64,000 nt of DNA from Triticum aestivum (taxonomy: Eukaryota; Streptophyta; Magnoliopsida; Poales; Poaceae): contig NC_057814.1 in NCBI RefSeq assembly GCF_018294505.1, positions 35,004,613 through 35,068,612 of the forward strand, read 5' to 3'. The notes under the pieces were generated by a model. That model saw only the letters and a program-made list of their open reading frames with translations. It was not told the DNA's origin and made no database searches. The position numbers were made by a program, and so were the translations under genes. This document shows positions 10,405 to 22,619 of this stretch, in pieces. How positions within the stretch are numbered: position 1 is the stretch's first letter; every line of letters begins with the position of its first letter.

Positions 10405-13090
10405 TTACATCTCTATCATGCTTGTTAGGGTAAACCTTACTGAAACTTGATTATAATAAAAGTTTGTTATGCCGTGTTGACATGGAAGCACTAAGTTTTG
10501 AGCATTAACAAGGTGGAGCAAACTTTTCATTAAGTGGATGGAGCTATATGCATGGTAAAGCCTGATCTTAGCTTTCCTAGTAAATGATCTCTTTTTGGTT
10601 GTGTTAACATCAGATCTTTAGGGAAGGCACTTCCTCGCTAGGGTTGATTTGATTTGGTGTTGAAAACTGCATGCTTTCCTTATCGTGAAAGAGTCCTCCA
10701 TGTTGCTGAAATAAACCAGGTTTGTTACTCCTCCTGGTGCGGGCACTCTATTGTCACTACCGGTTGCCGGCTTGGTCATACTTGGACAATTGGTTATCCT
10801 TACCTGTTCTGTTATGCCAGCATACATGCTACTGCTTAGCTCGAGTAAGATCGCATGCATCTTCTCCATGCATGACTTTGGTGACCAGTCACAATCGGAT
10901 TCCCATATGGTGCTGGCTTGATCTGCACTAGTTGGCATGTTACCCATTGCTCTTCAGCTGCATCTGGACTGCGGGTTAGACTCGGTCCGATGAGCCCCGA
11001 GCCCCCGAGCGGCAACTTGGGCAGGTTTGTGAGTTGTGATGGAACCTGCTATCACTTTGCTTGCTCCTCTCAAACTGATGCCAACTACACAAGCCAAGGC
11101 AAAGGAGGAGGCTCCATGCAAGTGCAAGCTGTCTGACTGACGGCAAGGAAAAACAACGATGCACATATTCCCGCCTTTGCAACTTTTCTTTGCATGTGAT
11201 TGAATGATGGAGAGGGATTAAGAGTGGGCTACGGTGTTCGAGAATCTGATTCTTGAATCCCCCAGGTGTGCTGAGTAAAGCGACCATGACGTGACGTGGC
11301 CAGCTCGATCGAACATGAGAGGATCAACCAATATTGATCAGATTGAGTAAGTGAGTATATGATGACCTGCTTTGCCAATCTTCCTCATGTGTTGTATTAT
11401 TCCGCTTCCTTTGGAAGCCAGGTTCTTGTAGAGTTCAAAACGTTTTTTTTTTCTTTGTCCCTGGAGAGTTTATACGTGCTCTTAATTATCTTGGTTCGAG
11501 AAACCAAGAAGTTTCCAAAAATACAAATATACATGTCATAAAGGTAGTGTGTGTGCCTGTAAAGTTGAGCTCTGTTTCACTGTTGAGTTTGGACACGTAA
11601 AGGAGGTTGGTCCTCTACACCATGCATGTGAGGTCTATTCTCACCTGTATTTCTGTTTGGCAGTATGCAGGAAGCTCCCTGATTAAGCAGGACATTCGAG
11701 ATAGCGCTTGGACTGAGAGCTTCGGGCGCATGTTTGCCTGGGCGGACCACCTATGGATGCCAAGATGGAGACCGTTGCCGTGACTAATATACTTGTACAT
11801 ACTGGCCGTTCGTTGGGTCTGGAATGTAGCTTCGAAATGGCCAAGCACGGCTAGAGAATTGACGCTTCAGAAAATTCAACTTGGCACCTTCGTATCCTTC
11901 CTATTAAGGCCGAGGGACTAGGCAAATTCTTCTACTGAAACCTACAATTTCTCTCTCTGAAACTTTGCTAATTTTTTGACAGGGTGAGTAGATGATCAGC
12001 GAGCTAAGCGAGGAAGCCTCGCCCACTCACTGTGGCTAGCTAGGTATCCTAGTACTGCTCCCTAGTCTTTTTACGAGCGTGATGGGGTGTTAGGTGCTGC
12101 TTAATGCAGCAGATTAGATGCCCGATCCCCGAAGGCAACGTACCGGCGATGGCTACGTCCATGGCCGCCGCCATGATTATGCCGCTGACCCTCAAGGGGA
12201 GATTACGCTGCAAAGCCGCTTGCTGAGTGAATGGAGAATCCTTGGCCTTGGCCTTTTGGTTATGCATGTGGCTTTGCCATGCACGAGTTAGGCAGTTAGC
12301 GTGATGATTAACGCAGTGGTGGTGGTGCTGGTCTTGGAGATCAATGCCTTTGCAAAGCTGCTGCAGGCTAAGGTGGTCATGGTGGAGGGAGAATCCTTGT
12401 TGGCCTTTTTATTGTGCGTGTGGCTTTGCCATGCACGAGTTCGGCCGTTAGCGTGCGTATGATGATGATGCCTCGGACTCTTAGGCCACGCCCGGTCCGG
12501 CCAGCCCATGCATCCTATGCATATGCATGATGCCATACTGATGCCAAAACTTTGTCACCAGCTCATTAGACTAGACTTGTGAATCAGTCCTGGGCTGAAG
12601 CCCTTTTCTTCTAAAAAAACTTGTGAATCAGTAAATTCAATCATGCCCGCTCGTTTGTTTCTTTCAGATCTTGCTGCTGCTGTTTTTGTTGTTGTGTGTT
12701 GCCCATGTGGCCATGTGGTATTTGGTTAGCCAAAGTACACCGAATGATTCAAACTTTTTTCGTTTGGACTAAGAATATATAACAGCCAATGCAAACTGGC
12801 AAGCAGTACGACGAGCAGATAAGTCATAGCTGGTAGCGGTATCTTCTTCGTTAGTGAAAGGCCAAATCTTTTGTCACGGTTTCAAAGAAGAGAAACTACA
12901 GATCATCTCAGCTCAAGCTACTCGAATGATGGTCAACTAATTAGCTCTAGCCGTGTTCACAAACTCCTATAGTGAGCTAATTGAATCTGAATCAAAGTAG
13001 AAGAAAAATCTGCCACCACAAAGTCAAATCATATGGACGTGTTGCATGATATGGTACGAAGTGGAGTTGGACCTTTTTGCTCTTCTAAGT
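10405..13090. repeat. Low-copy duplicated segment, unit 1, left part
   Basis: This matches 32405-33240 plus 39448-40260 (unit 2) and 41625-44070 (unit 3) by eye. Shared landmarks include gttagggtaaa, cattaacaaggtggagcaa, gcatgcatcttctccatg, tgcaagctgtctga, ggcagtatgcaggaagct, caccgaatgattcaa and gatatggtacgaagtggagt. No long ORF is conserved among copies and I recognise no gene. The conserved parts may be non-coding or decayed gene flank. 13091-13253 is unit-1-specific AT-rich sequence. Confidence 0.8.
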
Positions 13091-13253
13091 TAATACGTTA
13101 ATTAAAAAAGCAAATCCCCACGGCTTTGGAGCGGCCACGCACTCATGGCTCCATCTCATTCTCATGCATGCAAAAGTTAATTAAAAAGGAAGCAACAAAA
13201 CAGACACCACACTATATTATATTGTATTATCCATACGAGGCCAGCTAGCTAGT

Positions 13254-13373
13254 TGTAAAACGTAGGTTTTAGAGGAACTGGCTCAACCCTCAAAGGGGTG
13301 GCCTATCACATATATATAATAATGACATACAAGTCCAATACCAATAAGGTATGTTTTACACAGTAGGGCTACA
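13254..13373 (-). repeat. 3' LTR of the short-LTR Copia element
   Basis: It shares with the right copy tgtaaaacgtaggtttt, ggaactggctcaaccctcaa, ggcctatcacatatatataa and tacaagtccaataccaataa. A handful of substitutions separate them. The homology continues a few bases past the CA (caatac), where the right copy has a 15-bp repeat of the end. Confidence 0.85.
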
Positions 13374-13399
13374 ATACGAAGTCTAACCCTCCCTCAATC

Positions 13400-16300
13400 T
13401 CAACTCACTCCTGAAGTATCTAGGAGGTTGAGATTGCGCCTACAGACCTCAAACATGGGAGAAGGTAGAGGCTTGGTGAAGATGTCCGCAAGTTGATCTT
13501 TTGAAGAGATAAACCTGACTTGTAGTAGCTTCTGTGCAACACGTTCCCTCACAAAATGATAGTCAATCTCAATGTGTTTAGTCCGTGCATGGAACACCGG
13601 GTTTGACGACAGAAACGTAGCACCGATGTTGTCACACCAAAGGACCGAAGGATGTGGCTAAGCAATCCTAGCTCTCGAAGTAGGGACTCTATCCATATAA
13701 GTTCAGCAGTTGCATTGGCAACCGACTTGTACTCAGCTTCTGTGCTGCTGCGGGAAACAGTGGCTTGCTTGCGTGCACTCCAGGCGATCAGATTAGGACC
13801 CAAGAACACAGCATGTCCCCCCGTGGATCGCCTGTCATCTGGACACCCAGCCCAATCAGCATCAGAGAATGCAGAAAGAACTCCGGAGGAACTGGGGCGC
13901 AGGTGAAGACCAAAGGAGACAGTGAGACGCACATAACGCAGTATGCGCTTCACAGCAGACCAGTGTACATCAGTGGGAGCATGAAGATACTGGCACACCC
14001 TGTTAACCGCAAAGGAGAGATCAGGACGCGTGATCGTCAGATACTGCAGGCCACCAACAATACTCCTGTACTCAGTAGCATCCTCAGGAGAGAGAAGAGC
14101 ACCATCAGCAGCAGAAAGGGTGTCAGTGGAGGACATGGGCGTAGGCGATGGCTTGCACTTGAGCATACCAGCACGGCGCAAGAGATCAAGAGAGTACTTC
14201 TTCTGGGTGAGAGCCAAACTGCCACGAGACTGATGAGCGACCTCAATACCCAGGAAGAAATGAAGCTGTCCCAAATCCTTAACTGCAAAATCACGACCAA
14301 GTGCAGTCACAAGAGCATCAGCAGCCGTCGGAGATGAGCTCACCAGGACAATATCATCCACATACACAAGGAGGTACATGGTCACACTCGGTCGATGAAA
14401 CAAGAACAGTGAAGTATCAGCCGTCGAAGGAATGAACCCATGAGTGCGTAGAGCTGAAGCCAGGCGAGCATGCCAGGCACGGGGAGCCTGCTTCAGTCCA
14501 TATATGGCCTTCGTCAGATGACAGAGATGATGAGGCTGAGTGTGATCAACAAATCCAGGTGGCTGCCGCATGTAAACCTCTTCTTCAAGCAATCCATAAA
14601 GAAAAGTGTTCTGCACATCAAGCTGGCGGAGAGACCATCCACGAGAAACTGCCAGAGACAGAAGAAGTCGAATAGTGGTAGGCTTGACAACTGGGCTGAA
14701 TGTATCCTCATAGTCCAGGCCCTGACGCTGTTTAAAGCCCTTAGCCACGAGGCGCGCTTTGTAGCGCTCAATGGAACCATCTGCATGTTTCTTCACCTTG
14801 AACACCCACTTCGAATCAATGATGTTGATGCGAGACGGAGGGGGAACAAGTGTCCAGGTCTTATTCTTCATAAGAGCATGATATTCTTGTTCCGTAGCAG
14901 CCCTCCAGTGTGGAATACTCATAGCGGCTTGATAACTGCGTGGTTTGGCGGTTGGATCATCCACAGCATGAGCCAGACAAGCAGCAAGATAGGTGACCGT
15001 GCCATCGGTGCGCTCCTTGGGACGAACAATGCCACTGCGGCTGCGAGTGTGTGGACGCCACGGGGGAGCAAACACCGGGTCCGGCGGGATGTCCGGAGCT
15101 AGTGAGGCTGGTCCAGGGGACTCCGGCGAAGAAGGACCGGGTGACGTCGGGCCAGGCGACGGCGGACCAGGTGACAGCAAGCCAGGCGACGTAGGCCCCG
15201 GCGGCGTGTGAGCCGCTGCAGACTCGGGCGAAGTTGGCACCAAGGACGCCCGTGCGGATGGCGAGGGTGACGATGGAGGGGAGTCCGGGCGAGGAGGTGG
15301 TGACGGAGACTGCTCTGGCCCGGTCGCAGTAGCCAGCATGGGCTCCGGCCCAGGCGCGGGTGGAGACGGGGCGCCCGGTGCGGGGTCGAGGGCGGGAGGC
15401 GGTGCATGCACCGGCCGATCGACGTGCACCACAGGCGACGTAGCGGGTCCGTCAGGGAGGAGTTCCAAGCGAGCTCCACGTCCAATTCCTGCACCATGAT
15501 TAGGTAACAACACAGGCGAATATGCAACATCTTCAAATTGGCCAGGCATAAGAGGAGATGAATGCATAGAAGGTGTTGTGGTGGATGACTGAGACATGGC
15601 AGAAAAGGGGAAGACGGTCTCATCAAAAACATCATCCCGAGATATGTAGACTCGATTGGTTGGGACATGGAGACACTTGTAGCCTTTATGGAGAGAACTA
15701 TACCCTAAGAACACACACTTTTTGGAGCGAAACTCAAGTTTGCGATCATTATAAGGACGAAGATGAGGCCAGCAGGCACACCCGAACACCTTAAAAAAGG
15801 TATAGTCAGGAGTTTCACCTAAGAGAAGCTCAATCGGAGTTTTCATATTAAGAACACGCGTAGGTAATTTGTTAATGAGAAAACACGCGGTAGCAAAAGC
15901 ATCACTCCAAAAACGAAAGGGTACAGAAGCATGAGCAAGAAGTGTGAGGCCGGTCTTAACTATATGGCGATGTTTCCGCTCAACAGCACCATTCTGCTGA
16001 TGTGTATGAGGACATGATAAACGATGAGAGATCCCAAGCTTATTAAAGAAGGTGTTGAGGTTGCGATATTCGCCCCCCCCCCAATCTGATTGAACATGGA
16101 TAATTTTATGCTTGAGTAGACGTTCAACATGCAATTGAAACTGTATGAATATATCAAACACATCAGATTTGCGCTTAAGAAGATAAAGCCAAGTGAAGCG
16201 ACTATAGGCATCAACAAAACTGACATAATAGTTGTGACCACTAACAGATGTTTGTGCCGGACCCCACACATCAGAAAACACAATTTCAAGAGGGTTCTTT

Positions 16301-16932
16301 ACTTCTCTAGTAGATGAAACAAAAGGTAGCTGATGACTCTTGCCTTGCTGACAGGCATCACACACGGACATCTCTTTATTGCTAGACACTAATGGCAGCT
16401 CATGACGGTGGATTATGTGGCGAACGATGGGTGTGGCGGGGTGACCAAAGCGAGAGTGCCACTGGGAAGGCGACACACGAACACCGCTGAAGACGCACGG
16501 GGCGGATGGATCCTCCAAACGGTACAAGCCTTGGCTCAACCGGCCACTAAGCAGAACGTCCCGGGTTGCTCGATCCTTAACAAAAAGATTAAAAGGGTGA
16601 AATTCACACAGGACATGATTATCAAGGGTGAGCTTAGGGACAGATAAAAGATTACGAGTTACCGAGGGTACCCGTAAAACATTAGGAAGATGGAGCTGCC
16701 TAGAGGGATGACTAGTTAAAAGAGATGCTTGGCCAATATGAGAGATAGGCAGACCTACACCATTGACGGTGTGAACCTGATCGTGCCCGTAGTAGGGCTG
16801 GTAGGTGGAGAGTTTGTTGAGCTCGTTCGTCATGTGATCCGTGGCGCTGGTGTCCATGTACCAGGCCGGATCAACATGGTAGGATGGTGTGTATCCCAGC
16901 TCGACGCGCGGGTCCTTGCCCTTGGCGGCGAT
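13400..16932 (-). pseudogene. Copia pol: protease, integrase, RT, RNase H
   Basis: One frame is open from 17409 to 13549; its authentic part starts about 16932 ([13 protein letters not shown]). In order: the protease region with [11 protein letters not shown] (the usual acidic catalytic D is present at ~16854, with S-A where G-A is usual); the integrase with the [16 protein letters not shown] core and [13 protein letters not shown]; a Pro/Ser-rich linker; the RT with YVDD at 14351-14362; and RNase H with the [16 protein letters not shown] and STEAEY motifs. Near 13640 the frame shifts. The true C-terminus ([17 protein letters not shown] through [10 protein letters not shown]) continues in another frame to a stop at 13400. 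With the gag breaks as well, the element is unlikely to be autonomous now. Confidence 0.9.
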
Positions 16933-18262
16933 ATTGGGCAGACGGGGCGGCAGCGATGTGGGCAGCCGGGGCGGCGGCGGGAGGACCAAAGTCTGCCATG
17001 GCAAACTGGCGCCCGTTGCCCTTGCCGTCGTTGCCGATGCCAAGGAAGCTCCTCTGAAAGCGGCGGTGACACTTGGAGGCGACATGGCGTTCACGACCAC
17101 ATAGCTGGCACACCACCCTAGTGTTAGGGCCCCCACCCAGGGTCGATGCAGGGGGCGGGGCTGCCTTGCCAGGTGACGGGGCAGGTGGGCGTTGGCCACG
17201 AGAGGCCTAGAAGGCCGCCGGCTGGGCGGTGATGGCGGAGGAGCGACGAGCCTCGACGCGTTGCTCGGTGAAGAGGAGGCGTGAGTAGAGCTCGTGAGGA
17301 GGCATCGCTGGCTTGGCGTTGTGGACGGCCTCGGCGAGATTGTCGTAGTCGGCGTCGAGGCCTTTGATGGCGAAGCCGGCGAACTCCTCGTCGCTAAGCG
17401 GCCGACCAATAGAGGTGAGCGTGTCCGCCAGCACCTTCATCTTGTTGAAGTAGATCGTAGCGGAGGAGTCCAGCTTCTTGATGTCGGCGAGTTCGCTACG
17501 AAGAGCCATCGAGCGGGAGGTAGAGACCTGGGCAAAGGCGTGCTCCAGGGTCGTCCAGGCGTCCATGGAGGTGGCGGCGAAGAGACAAAGGCCAGCGACC
17601 CCGTCGCCGAGGGAACCCTGGATGGCAGAGAGGATCGTCTGGTCCTCCTGCACCCACATACGGTGTTCCGGGTTGATGGCCTGGCCGTGGACGGTAGGGA
17701 TGACCTGCGGAGGAACGATAGCGAACCATCAACAAACCCGAGGAGAGACCGGCTACGTAGCAGCGGTAGGACCTTGGCGCGCCAGAACAAGTAGTTGTCC
17801 GACGTGAGTCGGATGGCGATCAAGTTGTCTAAGTGGAACGGCCCGCTGGGCGTGATTGCGCCAGCAGCAGGGACGATTGGCGGCGGAGCCGCGACAGGAT
17901 CCACGACCGCGAACGATGCCGCGGGTGGCGGCGCGGGGACGATCGGGATCACGCCCGTGGGTGGTGCCGTGAGCGAGGCCGCGGGTGGCTCCGCGGGCAG
18001 CGTCTTCCCCGAGGTCGCCGAGATGACGGCGACTGTCGAGGAGGATCCAGAGGAGGCCATCGCGGGCGGCGGCGGCGCGACTGGTGCTGAGCCGTCGCGG
18101 GCGGTGACGGTGGGATCGGCGCTGAAAACAGGGAGCCGACGGCGGTGGTGCCGAAGAACTGAGGCACTGACGGAGCCAGTGGCGAGGTGGGAGGTTGAGG
18201 AGGGCGGCAAGCGACGCGGGGATAGACCCGGAGCTGGCGGCGCCCGAAGCGGAAGCGGTCAT
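16871..18262 (-). pseudogene. Copia gag with zinc knuckle, frame-broken
   Basis: The N-terminal part (18210 down to about 17740) is Ala/Pro-rich and then carries the Copia gag signature LTSDNYLFWRAKVLPLLR. The frame then changes and gag continues from about 17690 to a TAG before 17207, with SMDAWTTLEHAF and LADIKKLDSSATIYF. The zinc knuckle [14 protein letters not shown] (CX2CX4HX4C pattern) is in a third frame at about 17115-17060. At least two frameshifts and one stop therefore separate the start from pol. A possible start is ATG at 18060-18058; an in-frame choice further upstream cannot be decided. Confidence 0.8.
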
Positions 18263-18357
18263 GGCGCCGGCGGCGGCAGCCCTAGGGTTTAGGGTTTTGG
18301 TGCGGCGGCGGCGGCGGGTGTGGTGGAGGTGGAGGACCTAGGTTAGACTTAATATCA

Positions 18358-18428
18358 TGTAAAACGTAGGTTTTGGGGGAACTGGCTCAACCCTCAAAAG
18401 GATGGCCTATCACATATATATAATAATG
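18358..18428 (-). repeat. 5' LTR of the Copia element, part 1 (split by the MULE)
   Basis: Matches 13254-13324 from tgtaaaacgtaggtttt to atataataatg. The primer-binding side lies to its left: minus strand tgatattaagtc directly after the LTR, a weak match to the initiator-Met tRNA complement. The LTR resumes at 21424. Confidence 0.85.
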
Positions 18429-21414
18429 GAGTTCCGCTTCAGTATAACCCCTCACAAAACGTATAAAGGATAATATGGAATTTTTACAATTTGTATCTAT
18501 TTTTTTAACCTTTATATATGTACGCATACGCCGGCAAGCTCGCTTGGGCCGGCCCATTTGCCGTGGCATGTGATGACAAATATCGAAAAAGATAGCACGG
18601 GAATCGAACCCGCGACCACCTAAAACATTGCGGCAGCAACCCTTTAGTGACAAATGTAAAGCTAGGATCGTCAAGTAATGGATGGTCTGGGAATTTTAAA
18701 AAGATTTTAGCAACAATTTGTGAACCGGTCCTTTTTTCCATAGTTTCTTTTTGTTTATTTACTTTTCTTTTTCCTGTTATGTTTCTTATTTCTTTTTCGA
18801 AAAATGGCCGCGCTTTCAAAATTCTGTTCAAATTTTCAAAAAAAAAGTGTTACCAAGTTTTGTTCATAAATTAAAAAATATTAGCATTTTGGAAAAATGC
18901 AAGGTAACTTCAAAAGATGTTTTTGTCTTTTAAAATTGTTCAGAATGTCAAAACGCGAATAGTTTTTTCAAAAGCATGAACAAAATTCTGAAAATAAACA
19001 TTTTCGGAGAATACGAATAAAAATTTAAATTCCAAAAGATTTTTCATAAATGCGAACAAAAAAGTATCAAAAAATTGTTCTAAATTTTTCCCGAACATTT
19101 TTCAATTCATGTGTAATATTTTTTAAAAATAGGATCATTTTTAAATTCCGAACAAATTCCAATAGGCGCCCTACAGGAGCGATGGAGTCGCTTCGTTGGG
19201 CAAGGCCTAAGACTTTATTTTAATTTCATTTTTGTTTTTACTTTTTTAGTAAATTTATTTCTTTTTTCTCCTTTTTAAACTTTATTATTCTTCTGAAACC
19301 GGTTCAAAAAATTGAAATACCAAAATAAAAATTTGAAGTAACTATATTCAATTATGATTTGAAATTGTTTTTTATTTTAAATATTTACTAAATCCTTTTA
19401 AAAAGCATTTGCTGTTTTCAACTCTATCATTTTGTATTTATTAGTTATGTGAAAAACTTGAAATGACAGTTTTAAGTACCTATATAAATTATGATTTTAA
19501 ATACCTTTTTCCTTCAAACCCGGCATGGATGCCTACAAACACGTAACTCTAGAACAAGGTGTTTCTTGGACATTCTTGAAATGACCTCAACTTTTGCCAG
19601 CAGGTGGCATGCCCATGGTAGGCATCCATGGCCCCAATATTTTTTTCTATGGCCTTGTATAACCAATTCAAGGCACCAAGCCAAGTTGCTTGGGTTTTTG
19701 ACAAGTTTTACATTTTTTAAAGTTTCCTCGGACAAAAAAGGTCGATAAATGGCTAGACGTGTAGCAACTTGCTTACAGTGTCGGAAGTCATTGAAACCTA
19801 CCAGCATGCTCACCATTGGCATGTCCACCTAGTGGCAAAAGTTGGGTTAATTTCAAGGATGTCCACAAAAACACCATGTTGAATGGAGGGTGTTGAGGTT
19901 GGCCAGAAGAGTCCATCTTGTTTGGGTTTTCGCCCAGTTTTTCATTTTCTGAAATTTTTTGGTTAAAAAAGCCGATAAATGGCCGGATGTGTCACCACTT
20001 CCATACCGTGTCGAAAATCTTCTGAACCAGGCATGTGCCTACCATGGGCATGCCTACCTTCTTGCAAAAGTGGAGTTCATTTCAAAGATGTTCAAAAATA
20101 GACTGTGTTCAACGGAGGGTGTTCGAACAGGCTAGAAGGGTCTGTTCGGTAGCTCGTTGTTTTTCAACATCCGTCAAATGACACCAAATGTTTTGCACCA
20201 GCTTCTATGACCAATTCAAGGCACCATGATGTTTAGATTTTTGAAAATTTTTACATTTTCTGGAGTTTTTATCGGTGAAAATAGGCCGATAAATGGTCGG
20301 ACATGTCGCAACTTGTAAACTATGTGAGAAGTCATTCAAACCTGGCATAGATGGCTCATATGTCTGTGCCTAGCTGTTACAAGAAGTTGGGACCATTTAT
20401 CCATAGCCTTACCAGTTTAGATGAGCGTATTTGTAATTTCCGTCATTATCAATAAACACGAACATTTTATTTTTTCCTAACAATTTCTTGAAATTTGTCA
20501 ACCATTTTTGAATTACAAAGTGTATGAAAATTTTACAAAATTGAACACTTTTTCAAAATTGCTAATTTCTTTTTGAAAAAATGATGAAAATTTCGAACAA
20601 AAATTACAAACCAAGCACCTTTTTTTAAAAAAAACAACATATTTTTTGAAACACATACATTTATGAAATTTGTGAACAAAAATTTTCAAAAACTGGAACG
20701 TTTTATGAAATTCCAGAACATTTTGTAGAATTGTAAACAATATTTGAAAACAAGAACATTTTATGTTATGTCAAACATTTTTTGAAATTTTTGAACAAGT
20801 TCCCAAAGAATACGGAAGTTCAAAAGTAGAAAAATGAATTAACAAAAAGAGAAGAAAAACAAAAAAATTGAAAATAAAAAATGCTTAGGCCCTAGAAAAT
20901 AAAAATGTTTTCAGAAAATGTTAGTATATTTGAAAAAATAGTCGTAAATTTTAAAAATGTTTGCATTTTTGAATAATGCCCGCAAATTGGAAAAAGTGTT
21001 TGCATTTTGAAAATTGTTTGTCGCTACAGTATCCGGTCAGGTTGTACAGTACCAATTTTGTTCTGTTACAGTATTTCTAAAGGAAAGCTCCTACAGGACG
21101 TCCATTCTTGGTTATAAAATACTGCGCTGCTTATGAATCACCATATGGGGTTGGTTCTGGTGTTGTTAGCAAGTTCGCCCACGCTGGTGGTCCTGGGTTC
21201 GATGCCTAACAATCACATGATTGTTTTTGGATTTTCGAACTGTGCTACAGTACATACTCACTAATGTGCCGGCCCAAGCCCAAGGCGGACTCAGAAACGT
21301 GTCAGCTCTCCGCGAGTATTTTCTAGAAAGACCATCCTACCCTTTATTATGAAGGGGTATGGACAGATCTCGTCCGTTGATATGTTTAAGGGGGGTTGTA
21401 CCGAAGCAGACGAA
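18429..21414. mobile_element. Non-autonomous Mutator-like element (MULE), 2986 bp
   Basis: It splits the Copia 5' LTR exactly and is flanked by ATAATAATG (18420-18428) and ATAATGATG (21415-21423), a 9-bp target duplication with one mismatch. The ends are inverted: gagttccgcttcagtataac on the left against ttcgtctgcttcggtacaac from the right end. Similarity continues inwards for more than 200 bp: ttgggccggcccat against ttgggccggcacat, and ggaatcgaacccgcgaccac against gcatcgaacccaggaccac. The interior is AT-rich with many ttttgaacattttt-like runs. No transposase ORF is seen. The 9-bp duplication and long TIRs are diagnostic of Mutator-like elements. Confidence 0.85.
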
Positions 21415-21423
21415 ATAATGATG

Positions 21424-21472
21424 ACATACAAGTCCAATACCAATAAGGTATGGTTTACACAATAGGGTTACA
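21424..21472 (-). repeat. 5' LTR of the Copia element, part 2
   Basis: Resumes with acatacaagtccaataccaa and ends gggttaca. A 15-bp repeat of the LTR end (atagggttacaatac) follows at about 21477-21491. Confidence 0.8.
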
Positions 21473-22619
21473 ATACATAGGGTTACAATACACAATAGAG
21501 AAAGGAGAGGAAGGAATTAAGGGGACGGCGACAGCGCTTGACAGACGTACGTGCGTCGCCGTCGGGGCTCGCCGACGGCAGTGTTGGCAGCTTGTAGCGT
21601 ACGCCGTGTTGCAACACGTAGTAGCTACCAGGGCACACAGATATGTGATGGATGGCGATGGAGGTGTATCCATCCCCGGCCCACATTCCAAACTCCATGA
21701 AATACTCTGGAAAAGGAGGACAAACAATTTGAAACGTCACACGTTTACCTCCGGCGGCGGTGACGACAACGACGACGGAGACGGAGATCGGAGATCGGAG
21801 GGAACAGAGCGGAAAAGGAGCAAATATTCACCCTCCTCCGGGCTCCGGCGGTCCGTGGGCAGGGCGTGTACGTGCTGACACACACACCCGGCGATAAAGC
21901 GCACGTTTGGTCGCTAGCAGCGTCGCTAGCGCTGCAGTAGCTCGTGCCCATCGAATCTACGGCAGGACCCAGCTAGCTACATGCATACCTGGTCCATCTA
22001 GAATTCTGGATGATGCGTTGCGTTTGTGAGGGTTGGGTTCCAGCTAGATATACATATGCATGTGGTACGTCCGGCCAACTGCGTAGGCGCGTGCTGCTAG
22101 CCTCCTGCCGTCGGTAATCCGCGCTGGACCGATCTCTGCCATCAAACAGCAGCTTCACCAGGAAGACGCCCCTGATATTTCCCACACGAATTAAACCTCC
22201 ACCTAGAGATGGATCGATCACCAGAACACTACTGTTGCAAAGCGTTCTGTATACAGCACTGCCTAGTGTCTGGCACAGCGACATGTTGCTCCCGCTTAAG
22301 GCCTTGCTGGATCGATCTCTGGGTATATTGTATGCATGTCCCCGGACGTTTCAGAAGGTCAGAACAGTGTACCGAATATTATATTATAGGTGCCTTGTCT
22401 ATGTATGTTCTACGGTAGCTCTTAGTCTGCCCGTGCCACAAACGAGGGGACAAGTAAACAGTTCAAAGTCTTATCTTTCGTTGTTGCTATCGCCGTTTCA
22501 AGTAACCAACACCGACAAGACCCAGTCATGAACAGGAGTAGTAGGCTAAGAGAACGTTGAGATATATATAAGCTACAGCTTATCGTTTGCTTTATCCATT
22601 TCTTCTACTGCCACTTATA
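21473..22619. other. Unit-1-specific low-copy sequence with a possible decayed exon
   Basis: On the minus strand a pyrimidine tract ending ctccttttccag (acceptor AG at 21708-21707) is followed by an open frame from 21706 to 21483. It encodes EYFMEFGMWAGDGYTSIAIH, then CPGSYYVLQHGV. This looks like a terminal exon, but I do not recognise the protein and see no matching upstream exon. The second part (21960-22619) holds ORFs with no recognisable content. This stretch has no counterpart in units 2 or 3. Confidence 0.35.

Larger units (their letters stand above)
13254..21472 (-). mobile_element. Copia retrotransposon with very short LTRs, interrupted by a MULE
   Basis: The element lies on the minus strand. 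The left (3') LTR is 13254-13373. The right (5') LTR is 18358-18428 continued at 21424-21472 after a 2986-bp MULE insertion. Without the MULE and its target duplication it is about 5.2 kb. LTRs are only ~120 bp, start TGTAAAACGTAGG on the plus strand and end with CA. Just inside the 3' LTR is a minus-strand purine tract (gattgagggagg). The order gag, protease, integrase, RT, RNase H defines Copia. The protein style recalls the maize Hopscotch type, but the family is not proven. I could not find a matching 5-bp target duplication. Confidence 0.88.

Noticed and set aside
10618..11287. Overlapping ORFs of 60-109 codons in duplicated unit 1
   Set aside because: Units 2 and 3 do not keep the frames, so a protein-coding gene is not supported.
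13652..17104. Plus-strand ORFs opposite the Copia element (up to 210 codons)
   Set aside because: Shadows of the minus-strand gag and pol; no independent protein motif.
18597..18640. tRNA-like B box (minus strand ggttcgattcccgtg) near the MULE end
   Set aside because: No matching A box or cloverleaf could be built, and a diverged copy lies in the opposite TIR, so it is part of the MULE arm and not a tRNA gene or SINE.
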